From positions 1 to 7,223 of the forward strand of contig JABUTE010000235.1 in assembly GCA_021443825.1 (NCBI GenBank): DNA of 7,223 bases, given 5' to 3'. The notes under the pieces are model-generated. The model saw only the letters and a program-made list of their open reading frames with translations. It did no database searches and was not told the origin of the DNA. Position 1 is the stretch's first letter, and the number at the start of each line of letters is the position of its first letter. The position numbers and the translations under genes are program-made. This DNA comes from Bacillota bacterium (GTDB lineage Bacteria > Bacillota > Clostridia > Peptostreptococcales > Anaerovoracaceae). Shown here piece after piece: positions 1 to 5,988 of this stretch.

Positions 1-84
1 TGGTTTTTGCTGGCGGCGGCAGCATTCGTTTGGAGCGTTACCTGTTTGGGCTCGGAATCCGTATTTGTATATTTTAATTTTTAG
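1..84 (+). CDS. 3' end of probable MBOAT family membrane O-acyltransferase (partial)
   Basis: Frame 1 is open from the window edge to a TAG stop at 82-84, giving 27 residues: a hydrophobic Leu/Ala/Phe-rich stretch and then the ending SVFVYFNF. A C-terminal membrane segment followed by an aromatic F-x-YF-x-F tail is typical of AlgI/DltB-like MBOAT proteins, multi-pass enzymes that pass acyl groups across the membrane for transfer to polysaccharides or teichoic acids. The identification rests on this short tail plus the neighbour: the next gene starts 12 bp later on the same strand and encodes an SGNH-like protein, the standard partner of such MBOATs. The catalytic His lies outside the window, so activity cannot be judged. 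Another polytopic membrane protein is possible. Confidence 0.6.
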   Translation, partial: WFLLAAAAFVWSVTCLGSESVFVYFNF

Positions 85-96
85 GGTGTTAGGAAT

Positions 97-1683
97 ATGA
101 GTTCTAAGAAATGGTTTATCGGGTGGCTTCTGATCGTCATCATGGGACTAGGGGCTTTGGCCGGGTGGGTCTATGCTGTTGATCCGTATATGCATTATCA
201 TAAACCGGATACGGAACATTACTTTTATAAATTAAATAACCAGAGAAGTCAGAATGACGGTATTACAAAGTACTTTGAGTATGATGCGTTGATAACAGGA
301 ACCTCCATGGCAGAGAATTTCAAATCGTCAGAAATGGATGCTCTGTTTGAATGCAATTCGATCAAGGTATGTTATTCCGGAGGATCGTTTAGAGAAATAA
401 ATGACAATTTAAAAATTGCGGTTGATAGTAATCCGAATCTGAAATATGTCGTACGCAGCCTGGATTTAACGATGTTTTTTCATGATAAGGATCGTTTTCG
501 GACGGACCTTGGTAAGTATCCGACCTATCTGTACGATTCAAATCCTTTCAATGATGTTGAGTATGTATGGAATCGGGATGTGATTTGGAATACGGTCTAT
601 CCTATGACGGAGAACAGGATAGAGGGCTCCTCGGGCGGGATTACCGGTTTTGACGATTATTCCTGCTGGCAAAAGGCATTTACATTTGGTATCGATACCG
701 TTTGTCCGGACGGAATCTCGCAAGTCAGACAGGGAGAACCTGTTCATATAACAGATCGTGAAAAGTCGACCATTAAAGCAAATATTGAACAGAATGTGAC
801 ATCCCTGGCATTGGACAATCCGGATATTACCTTTTATTGTTTCTTTACTCCCTACAGCATCGCTTACTGGAAAAATAAGGTTTCGGCCGGCACGATCTAT
901 AAGCAGATAGAAGCAGAAGAATACATTATCGAATTGCTGCTGCAATGCGAAAATATACAGTTATTCTCTTTTAGTAATCGGTTGGACATAACCTGTGATC
1001 TGAATCATTATAAAGACGAATACCATTATGGCCAATGGGTAAACAGTTTGATCCTGAAATGGATGCACGACGGTCAGTACCGATTGACCCAGGAAAACTA
1101 TAAAGCGTATATCGCTGAAGAATTATCGAATTATTTGTCGTTTGATTATCAGAGTATTAATGAGCAAATCGATTACGAAAGTGATTTTTATGCTGCAGCC
1201 TTGTTGAATCGAGAACTGACAGGCACCGAACCTGTGAACCTTTTGGAAGAATACGAGGAAGACTTTGTTTTAAATAATGCAAAAATCACCGAATGCACTG
1301 ATGGGGCAACAGGAATCGAATGCACCGGCAGGCTTCCGCGGGAATCCGGAAGTACCGTGACTGTACTTGATTATGTTACGCAGAATGAATATGTAGGTGC
1401 AGAGATCGAGATCTCGAATATTGACGACTATGGGTATCTTACTTTTTACGGAAAAAAAGTGCAGGACCATGGGCAGCCGACCGTATTTGTACTAAGTGAC
1501 ACCGGTGAATTGATCGGTAAAGCAGAAGCAAACTACCGTAAGATCGATAATGAGTGGCATCAGTATGTGATCGATATTACGAAGGCAAAGGGTAGTGTGA
1601 AAGTCTTTTTCAACGGAGGCTATATCGATCAAACAGGAAGTGTTGATTCTGACTACATTTTCAGCAATATCGTGCTGTATTGA
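97..1683 (+). CDS. Membrane-anchored SGNH-like protein, probable polysaccharide O-acyltransferase partner of an MBOAT
   Basis: Residues 7-27 form one hydrophobic segment after a Lys-Lys N-terminus, so the protein is probably anchored with its bulk outside the cell. The motif ITGTSM (66-71) fits SGNH block I with Ser70 as candidate nucleophile; YSGGS (93-97) fits the block II glycine region; DEYHYG (307-312) fits the DxxH block with Asp307 and His310 completing a triad. This layout resembles the AlgJ/AlgX/DltD-type proteins that work with MBOAT transporters to O-acetylate surface polymers. Residues from about 385 to 528 look like a separate beta-rich domain (alternating short hydrophobic strands, Gly and aromatic residues), perhaps glycan-binding. 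The upstream MBOAT-like gene ends 12 bp before, implying co-transcription. The start is the first ATG before the membrane segment; the AGGA at 91-94 is very close to it, and AGGG at 83-86 is better spaced. The substrate polymer cannot be told. The gene is AT-richer than valS. Confidence 0.75.
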   Translation: MSSKKWFIGWLLIVIMGLGALAGWVYAVDPYMHYHKPDTEHYFYKLNNQRSQNDGITKYFEYDALITGTSMAENFKSSEMDALFECNSIKVCYSGGSFREINDNLKIAVDSNPNLKYVVRSLDLTMFFHDKDRFRTDLGKYPTYLYDSNPFNDVEYVWNRDVIWNTVYPMTENRIEGSSGGITGFDDYSCWQKAFTFGIDTVCPDGISQVRQGEPVHITDREKSTIKANIEQNVTSLALDNPDITFYCFFTPYSIAYWKNKVSAGTIYKQIEAEEYIIELLLQCENIQLFSFSNRLDITCDLNHYKDEYHYGQWVNSLILKWMHDGQYRLTQENYKAYIAEELSNYLSFDYQSINEQIDYESDFYAAALLNRELTGTEPVNLLEEYEEDFVLNNAKITECTDGATGIECTGRLPRESGSTVTVLDYVTQNEYVGAEIEISNIDDYGYLTFYGKKVQDHGQPTVFVLSDTGELIGKAEANYRKIDNEWHQYVIDITKAKGSVKVFFNGGYIDQTGSVDSDYIFSNIVLY

Positions 1684-1717
1684 TATTATTTGATGGAACT
1701 GACAGCGCCCATCATAA

Positions 1718-1754
1718 AAAAGAGCAAGACCCTTTCAAAAGGGCTTGCTCTTTT
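1718..1754. terminator. Bidirectional intrinsic terminator between convergent genes
   Basis: An 11-base arm AAAAGAGCAAG (1718-1728) is matched exactly by CTTGCTCTTTT (1744-1754). Inside, CCCTT and AAGGG extend the stem, with one unpaired A at 1729 and a TCAA loop. The stem ends in T-runs when read on either strand (A-run 1716-1721 on the left, TTTT 1751-1754 on the right). It lies 34 bp after the SGNH gene's stop and 24 bp after the stop of the convergent acyltransferase gene, so it can end both transcripts. Confidence 0.9.
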
Positions 1755-1778
1755 AAAAATGGGGACGATGCTATCCGG

Positions 1779-2849
1779 TCAAGCGGAATTTCTTTTTTCA
1801 GACAGTTTATTGATGACCCAATCGGTTGCCTTTTCAAACAGCAGCGCGATAAAGACTGTCGATAAAAAGGCGAGTACAAGGCTGAAGTACTTATGGCTAC
1901 GGGTATACCCGTAATGGGAGAGAATGTGCATGGGGATCCTTTGCAGAATGTAGATGCTGAACACATGATTTCCCAGCCAAAGGAAGAACTTGCTCCTGAC
2001 ATCGATGATCATAGTCAGCAGCACCACCGCAGCCATGAAAGCGATGATCCAGAGGGTATACATTTCGATGCTTTGAAGTCTTTCTCCAATGGAATAACAA
2101 TAAAGCCCCACTGTCAGCAGAAAACTGCAATAGAATGTGATCTCGCTATGAAGCAAGACCTTTTCGATCGACTGCCTGTGAAGAGAATACACTATTCCAA
2201 GCGGAAACATGATCATCGTGTTGTAGCAGTAATTGGGACGATGGAGCTTCATCTGTACATATACGGTTGCCATCGTAAAGAGGATAAGCAGAATGGTGCA
2301 GATGTTTTGCATCAGCGGGGAATCCTTTTTCGCGATCGGAAGAAACGCGATAAATGTCAGAAGATACAGACATAAGACCGCGGTGATGTACCAGTTGGAG
2401 TTGCCAACGCTGGTCCAGGTCAGAAGAGCCAAAAGAACGGTTTTCAGATCTTTCACGAATCCATTGTGCAGAATAAACACATCTAAAATGAGATACAGCA
2501 GTACCGCCGTATCGAAACGAAACAGCAATTGCAGCGCTTTCTGCGGCAGCTTCTGAACATACGAAAATCCCTTCCTTTTGATAGATTCCATGATGCCGTA
2601 GCCGGAATAGAACAGAAAGGTCACCACCTCAGCCTGATTCAGATGCACCCGCAGTGCTGCGTATGCCTGATCGTATTCGCCGGGAGTTCCGATATACGGA
2701 TAGTAATGCGACAGAAACACCAGCATGACAAAGATGCCGTTTACAGTCGCTGTCGTATCACGGGATAAGTAGTTGCGGTTGTAATTGCTTCCTGTGAATT
2801 CCGATTTACTGATCAATATGATGATAAGGATCGCCAGGATAACTGACAT
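1779..2849 (-). CDS. Acyltransferase-3 family membrane protein
   Basis: This is a 356-residue multi-pass membrane protein with about ten hydrophobic segments. The order of features fits the acyltransferase-3 (OafA/NodX-like) family: a first segment with a histidine in LVFLSHYYP (43-51), FLFYSGYGIM (78-87) followed by a basic stretch where the family has its 'SGF.. R.' region, GNSNWYITAVL (149-159) matching the usual 'WF(I/L)...L' segment, and WLGNHVFSIYILQ (291-303) matching the conserved 'LG..SF.IYL.H' block near the end. Such proteins move acetyl or other acyl groups onto surface sugars or lipids. The reading frame is open up to an ATG at 2921, but I chose the ATG at 2847-2849 because GGGGGAGG lies just upstream and the hydrophobic protein begins there. 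The longer version would overlap the end of the ABC-F gene and add a Gly/Arg-rich, non-membrane 24-residue leader. It follows the ABC-F gene by 25 bp, so the two are probably one operon. Acceptor unknown. Confidence 0.75.
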   Translation of the reverse strand: MSVILAILIIILISKSEFTGSNYNRNYLSRDTTATVNGIFVMLVFLSHYYPYIGTPGEYDQAYAALRVHLNQAEVVTFLFYSGYGIMESIKRKGFSYVQKLPQKALQLLFRFDTAVLLYLILDVFILHNGFVKDLKTVLLALLTWTSVGNSNWYITAVLCLYLLTFIAFLPIAKKDSPLMQNICTILLILFTMATVYVQMKLHRPNYCYNTMIMFPLGIVYSLHRQSIEKVLLHSEITFYCSFLLTVGLYCYSIGERLQSIEMYTLWIIAFMAAVVLLTMIIDVRSKFFLWLGNHVFSIYILQRIPMHILSHYGYTRSHKYFSLVLAFLSTVFIALLFEKATDWVINKLSEKRNSA

Positions 2850-2856
2850 GGTTATT

Positions 2857-2864
2857 CCTCCCCC
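2857..2864 (-). promoter_or_regulatory. Ribosome binding site fixing the start of the acyltransferase-3 gene
   Basis: Read on the minus strand, GGGGGAGG is followed by AATAACC and then ATG (2849-2847), giving a strong Shine-Dalgarno match at 7-base spacing. No comparable site serves the alternative upstream ATG at 2921, which lies inside the ABC-F coding region. Confidence 0.8.
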
Positions 2865-2874
2865 AAATAGATAC

Positions 2875-4428
2875 CTACACCCTCGTCGTCCACTTTGAGC
2901 AGTCCCAGATGTCGGTGGCAAGGCCCTGATAGAACTCCGGTTCGTGGCAGACCATCAATATGCTGCCCTTGTATTCCTTTAATGCCCGTTTTAATTCTTC
3001 CTTGGCATCCACATCCAGGTGGTTGGTGGGCTCGTCTAAAAGCAGCAGGTTGGTCTCTTTGTTGATCAGCTTGCAAAGGCGCACCTTTGCCTGCTCGCCG
3101 CCGGAAAGAATCCTCACCTGGCTTTCGATGTGCTTGGTGGTAAGGCCGCACTTGGCGAGAATGGCCCGTACCTCGCCCTGATTTAAGGTCTGAAATTCCT
3201 TCCAGATCTCTTCCAGGCAGGTGTTGCGGTTGTCCTGATCGGTCTCCTGCTCAAAATAGCCGATGTAAAGGTAGTCGCCCCGTTCGACGCTTCCGGCAAG
3301 GGGCTGGATCAGCCCCAGCAGGCTTTTGAGAAGGGTCGTTTTTCCGATACCGTTGGCGCCGGTCATGACGATCTTCTGGCCCTTTTCCATGGTCAGGTTG
3401 AGAGGGGAAGAGAGGGGCTCATCGTAGCCGATCACCAGATCGCGTGTCTGAAAGATATAGCGGCTCGAGGCTCTTGCATTCTTAAAATTAAATTCGGGCT
3501 TTGGCTTTTCGGCGGCCAGCTCGATCTTATCCATGTTGTCAAGCTTCTTTTGGCGCGACATGGCCATGTTGCGGGTGGCAACGTTGGCTTTGTTTCGCGC
3601 GACGAAATCCTTCAGCTCGGCGATCTCGGCCTGCTGCTTTTTGTAGGCGGCCTCCAGCTGCGACTGCTTCATCTCGTAGACCTCACGGAACTTGTCGTAG
3701 TTGCCTACGTAGCGGGTCAGCTTTTTGTTATCCATATGATAGATCAGGTTGATGACGCTGTTTAGAAAGGGAATGTCGTGAGAGATGAGAATAAAAGCGT
3801 TTTCATAATCATTCAGATAGCGCTTCAGCCATTCGATATGCTCCGCATCCAGATAGTTGGTGGGCTCATCCAGAAGGAGGATCTCCGGCTTTTCCAAAAG
3901 CAGCTTTGCCATGAGCACCTTGGTGCGCTGGCCGCCGGAAAGGTCGGTCACATCTTTATCAAGGCCCAGCTCCAAAAGGCCCAGGGCTCTTGCTACTTCT
4001 TCTACCTTGGCATCGATGAGATAAAAATCGTGCATGGTCAAAAGATCCTGAAGGGTGCCTGCTTCTTCCATGGCGGCGGTCATCTCGTCTTCTTGCATAT
4101 CGCCCAGACTCTCGTAGATGCCGTTCATGGTCTGCTCCATCTCAAACAGCCAGTCGAAGGCGCTTGATAAAACGGAGCGGATGGTCATGCCTTTTTCCAG
4201 GGCGGTGTGCTGGTCCAGATAGCCGACCCGCACATGCCGGTTCCATTCCACCTTGCCTGCATCGGGCATCAGCTTTCCGGTGATGATATTCATAAAGGTG
4301 GACTTTCCCTCGCCGTTGGCGCCGACAAGGCCGATATGCTCGCCTGCCAGCAGGCGGAAGGAAACGTCTTCGAAAATGGCTCTGTCGCCGAAGCCGTGAG
4401 ACAGATGCTCAACATTTAAAATGCTCAT
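2875..4428 (-). CDS. ABC-F family ATPase (ribosome-associated type, YfmM-like)
   Basis: This 517-residue protein has two ABC ATPase domains and no membrane segments. Domain 1 has Walker A GANGEGKST (36-44), signature LSGGQ (163-167), Walker B ILLLDEP (183-189) with catalytic Glu188, and switch His217. A basic, helical linker (about 245-310, rich in Lys, Gln and Glu) matches the interdomain P-site tRNA-interaction motif of ABC-F proteins. Domain 2 has Walker A GANGIGKTT (357-365), signature LSGGE (441-445), Walker B LLLLDEP (461-467) with Glu466, and His495. ABC-F proteins are cytosolic and act on the ribosome, helping stalled or slow translation; some give antibiotic resistance. From memory the sequence is closest to Bacillus YfmM in length and in its opening residues, which favours a housekeeping role, but this was not tested by alignment. 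AGGAGA precedes the ATG. All catalytic motifs are intact. A promoter lies about 60 bp upstream, and an acyltransferase gene follows in the same operon. Confidence 0.93.
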   Translation of the reverse strand: MSILNVEHLSHGFGDRAIFEDVSFRLLAGEHIGLVGANGEGKSTFMNIITGKLMPDAGKVEWNRHVRVGYLDQHTALEKGMTIRSVLSSAFDWLFEMEQTMNGIYESLGDMQEDEMTAAMEEAGTLQDLLTMHDFYLIDAKVEEVARALGLLELGLDKDVTDLSGGQRTKVLMAKLLLEKPEILLLDEPTNYLDAEHIEWLKRYLNDYENAFILISHDIPFLNSVINLIYHMDNKKLTRYVGNYDKFREVYEMKQSQLEAAYKKQQAEIAELKDFVARNKANVATRNMAMSRQKKLDNMDKIELAAEKPKPEFNFKNARASSRYIFQTRDLVIGYDEPLSSPLNLTMEKGQKIVMTGANGIGKTTLLKSLLGLIQPLAGSVERGDYLYIGYFEQETDQDNRNTCLEEIWKEFQTLNQGEVRAILAKCGLTTKHIESQVRILSGGEQAKVRLCKLINKETNLLLLDEPTNHLDVDAKEELKRALKEYKGSILMVCHEPEFYQGLATDIWDCSKWTTRV

Positions 4429-4484
4429 AACTCTCCTGAAATGTGTAGTCTATAGGTTGTGCCCCAAAGGGCGCATACATAAAT

Positions 4485-4513
4485 ATTGTAAAGGAAAGCC
4501 GGCTGCTTGTAAA
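4485..4513 (-). promoter_or_regulatory. Predicted sigma-A promoter of the ABC-F/acyltransferase operon
   Basis: On the minus strand, TTTACA (4513-4508) and TACAAT (4490-4485) are separated by exactly 17 bases. Each hexamer differs from the TTGACA/TATAAT consensus at one position. Transcription would begin near 4478, leaving a leader of about 50 bases before the ABC-F ATG. Confidence 0.75.
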
Positions 4514-4514
4514 T

Positions 4515-4534
4515 GAAAAGGCAGGGGCCTTTTC
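4515..4534. repeat. Perfect inverted repeat between divergent promoters, candidate operator
   Basis: GAAAAGGC (4515-4522) and GCCTTTTC (4527-4534) are exact reverse complements with a 4-base spacer AGGG. The 20-bp element occupies nearly all of the 21-bp gap between the two divergent -35 boxes (minus-strand box ends at 4513, plus-strand box begins at 4535). Two-fold symmetry at that place suggests binding of a dimeric regulator controlling both directions. It could instead be a short hairpin, but there is no T-run beyond the arms, so a terminator is less likely. No regulator gene is visible in the window. Confidence 0.5.
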
Positions 4535-4563
4535 TTGAAATCAGATGAGGGGTAATGTAGAAT
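4535..4563 (+). promoter_or_regulatory. Predicted sigma-A promoter of the plus-strand acyltransferase gene
   Basis: TTGAAA (4535-4540) and TAGAAT (4558-4563) are separated by 17 bases; each hexamer matches the consensus at five of six positions. Transcription would begin near 4570, leaving a leader of about 64 bases before the ATG at 4634. Confidence 0.7.
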
Positions 4564-4633
4564 AAAGGGCAATCGTCCCGTCAAACGGTGCGTCACATGA
4601 AATGTTTTCAACTGGGAAGAAAAGGAGTGGTGC

Positions 4634-5707
4634 ATGGATCCTGCCAAAACAAGTAACGAAAAGCAACGTATCTATTATCTGGACTGCCTGCGGGTGATCG
4701 CCACCTTTGCCGTCATCATGATCCATGTTTCCGCAATGAAATGGCATGACGAACCGGTGGACAGCTTCAACTGGCAGGTGCTCAATGCTTATGACAGCCT
4801 GGTGCGCTTTGGGGTTCCCCTGTTTGTGATGCTGTCGGGGGCGCTGTTTCTTGATCGGAATAAAGCGGTCACCTACAGAAAGCTGCTGACCCGTAATATT
4901 CCCCGGCTCATGACAGCCTTTCTTTTCTGGTCATCCTGCTATGCGGCTGCCTTTACTGTCCGGCCGGCGCTGAAAGCCGGAAAGCAGATCAACATAACAA
5001 ATCTGCTCAAGACCGTCTTAAACGGTCACTATCATATGTGGTTCGTGTTCATGATCATCGGCCTGTATCTGGTGACCCCGTTCCTGCGGCAGCTCGCATT
5101 GGACCGAAGGCTGCAGGAGCAGTTCATCATCATGAGCTTTCTGCTGACCATGTGTACCAATCTGCTGAAGGCACTTCCCTTGCCGTATACCGACTTTATC
5201 AGCAGCTATATTGCGAAATTTCAGGTCGTTATGGTGTCCGGTTATGCCGGCTATTATATGCTGGGCCATTATCTTCATAACTATGAACTGAGCCCGAAGA
5301 AAAAGCGGCTTTTGTACGGCCTGGCTGCCGTAAGCCTGTTGTTTACGGTCACGGCGTCTTCCATCTGGTCGGTCAAAACAGGCACCCCGCATAAGGAACT
5401 GTATGAGGAGCTGCTTCCCAATACCTTTTTTGTCAGTGCCGCTGTATTTGTCTGGGTGAAGGACCATTGCACCGCTGCAAAAAACAGGGTGGTCGCTCGA
5501 TTCGTAACGCGAACGTCGGAATTGTCTTTCGGCATCTATCTGGTGCATGTATTTTTTGTTCAGATCTTAAAGAATCAGGATATTACGACCGTCCTGTTCA
5601 ATCCGCTGCTGTCGGTTCCACTTTTGAGCATCGGTGTATTCTGCGCCAGCTTCGCCGCCATCGGTCTTCTGGAAAAGATCCCCTTCGCAAAGCGTTGGCT
5701 GATGTAG
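4634..5707 (+). CDS. Acyltransferase-3 family membrane protein (WecH/OafA-like)
   Basis: This 357-residue protein has about ten predicted membrane segments after a short polar N-terminus. Diagnostic acyltransferase-3 features are YYLDCLRVIATFAVIMIHVS (14-33) with the conserved His31, the RFGVPLFVMLSG block (58-69), basic RNIPRL (87-92), HMWFVFMIIGLYLVTPFLR (134-152), and near the end LSFGIYLVHVFF (297-308). The family transfers acetyl or succinyl groups to sugars of surface polymers at the cytoplasmic membrane; the acceptor here cannot be predicted. Length is normal for the short, single-domain members that lack an SGNH extension. AAGGAG lies 7 bases before the ATG, supporting the start. It is transcribed divergently from the ABC-F operon under its own promoter. 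I see no intrinsic terminator behind it; the valS promoter begins 11 bp after its stop. Its motifs are closer to the family norm than those of the minus-strand homologue. Confidence 0.85.
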   Translation: MDPAKTSNEKQRIYYLDCLRVIATFAVIMIHVSAMKWHDEPVDSFNWQVLNAYDSLVRFGVPLFVMLSGALFLDRNKAVTYRKLLTRNIPRLMTAFLFWSSCYAAAFTVRPALKAGKQINITNLLKTVLNGHYHMWFVFMIIGLYLVTPFLRQLALDRRLQEQFIIMSFLLTMCTNLLKALPLPYTDFISSYIAKFQVVMVSGYAGYYMLGHYLHNYELSPKKKRLLYGLAAVSLLFTVTASSIWSVKTGTPHKELYEELLPNTFFVSAAVFVWVKDHCTAAKNRVVARFVTRTSELSFGIYLVHVFFVQILKNQDITTVLFNPLLSVPLLSIGVFCASFAAIGLLEKIPFAKRWLM

Positions 5708-5717
5708 CACACATCCC

Positions 5718-5746
5718 TTGACATTTCTTTTCTTTTGCGATACATT
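5718..5746 (+). promoter_or_regulatory. Predicted sigma-A promoter of the valS T-box leader
   Basis: TTGACA (5718-5723, a perfect -35 box) and TACATT (5741-5746) are separated by 17 bases that are T-rich. The start of transcription would fall near 5753, just before the T-box stem I. Confidence 0.8.
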
Positions 5747-5752
5747 CTAGGG

Positions 5753-5968
5753 TAATTGAACATTTGCTTTGGGAGGAGTAGTCCGTTACGTTTGTACAGA
5801 GAAGAAGTCTTTGGCTGAGAGCTTCGAGAACCGCTGCCGGATGAAGGTCGCCCGAACGAAAAAGCAAACCAGAAAACGAGTGCCGGAGGCGTCCCTTCCG
5901 GAACAAAGGTGGTACCGCGGAATTTCTTCCGTCCTTTGGGGTTTACCCTAAGGGACGGATTTTTATTT
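5753..5968 (+). ncRNA. T-box riboswitch (valine type) controlling valS
   Basis: The T-box leader senses uncharged tRNA-Val and permits read-through into valS. The base of stem I is TTTGCTTT (5763-5770) paired with AAAGCAAA (5861-5868). GGG (5771-5773) pairs with CCC (5851-5853), and GTCCG (5781-5785) with CGGAT (5838-5842). Between the last two helices is the specifier loop, with AGTA (5777-5780) on the left strand and GAAGGTCG (5843-5850) on the right. GTC at 5847-5849, followed by a purine, is the probable valine specifier. The T-box core AAAGGTGGTACCGCGG (5905-5920) forms an antiterminator in which AAAGG (5905-5909) pairs with CCTTT (5933-5937) and CGGAA pairs with TTCCG. The bulged TGGT (5910-5913) can pair with the ACCA end of tRNA-Val. 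The specifier call depends on my hand-folding; the T-box identity itself is unmistakable. Confidence 0.95.
5929..5968 (+). terminator. Intrinsic terminator of the valS T-box leader
   Basis: CCGTCCTT (5929-5936) pairs with AAGGGACGG (5950-5958), and GGG with CCC inside, followed by ATTTTTATTT. Its left arm shares CCTTT (5933-5937) with the antiterminator, so the two structures are mutually exclusive: with charged tRNA-Val the terminator forms, with uncharged tRNA the antiterminator is stabilised. Confidence 0.92.
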
Positions 5969-5988
5969 ACAGAAAGGAACAGACTCCT

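Noticed and set aside
1893..2375. A 160-codon plus-strand frame inside the minus-strand acyltransferase gene
   Set aside because: It has a low-complexity, His/Asp/Lys-rich composition with no recognisable domain, and it is antisense to a coherent membrane protein.
2850..2921. A 24-residue N-terminal extension of the minus-strand acyltransferase starting at the ATG at 2921
   Set aside because: It would overlap the ABC-F coding end, lacks a ribosome binding site, and is unlike the hydrophobic start of the family. The ATG at 2849 has an excellent GGGGGAGG site.
2875..4428. ABC-F gene as an antibiotic-resistance determinant
   Set aside because: The short interdomain linker and the similarity I recall to Bacillus YfmM suggest a housekeeping translation factor; nothing in the sequence points specifically to resistance.
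4461..4472. Small hairpin GCCC/GGGC in the leader of the ABC-F operon, considered as an attenuator of the kind seen before some resistance ABC-F genes
   Set aside because: There are only four base pairs, no T-run, and no leader peptide that I can see.
4515..4534. The inverted repeat read as an intrinsic terminator
   Set aside because: The only T's are within the stem arm, no gene ends just upstream on either strand, and it lies upstream of both promoters.
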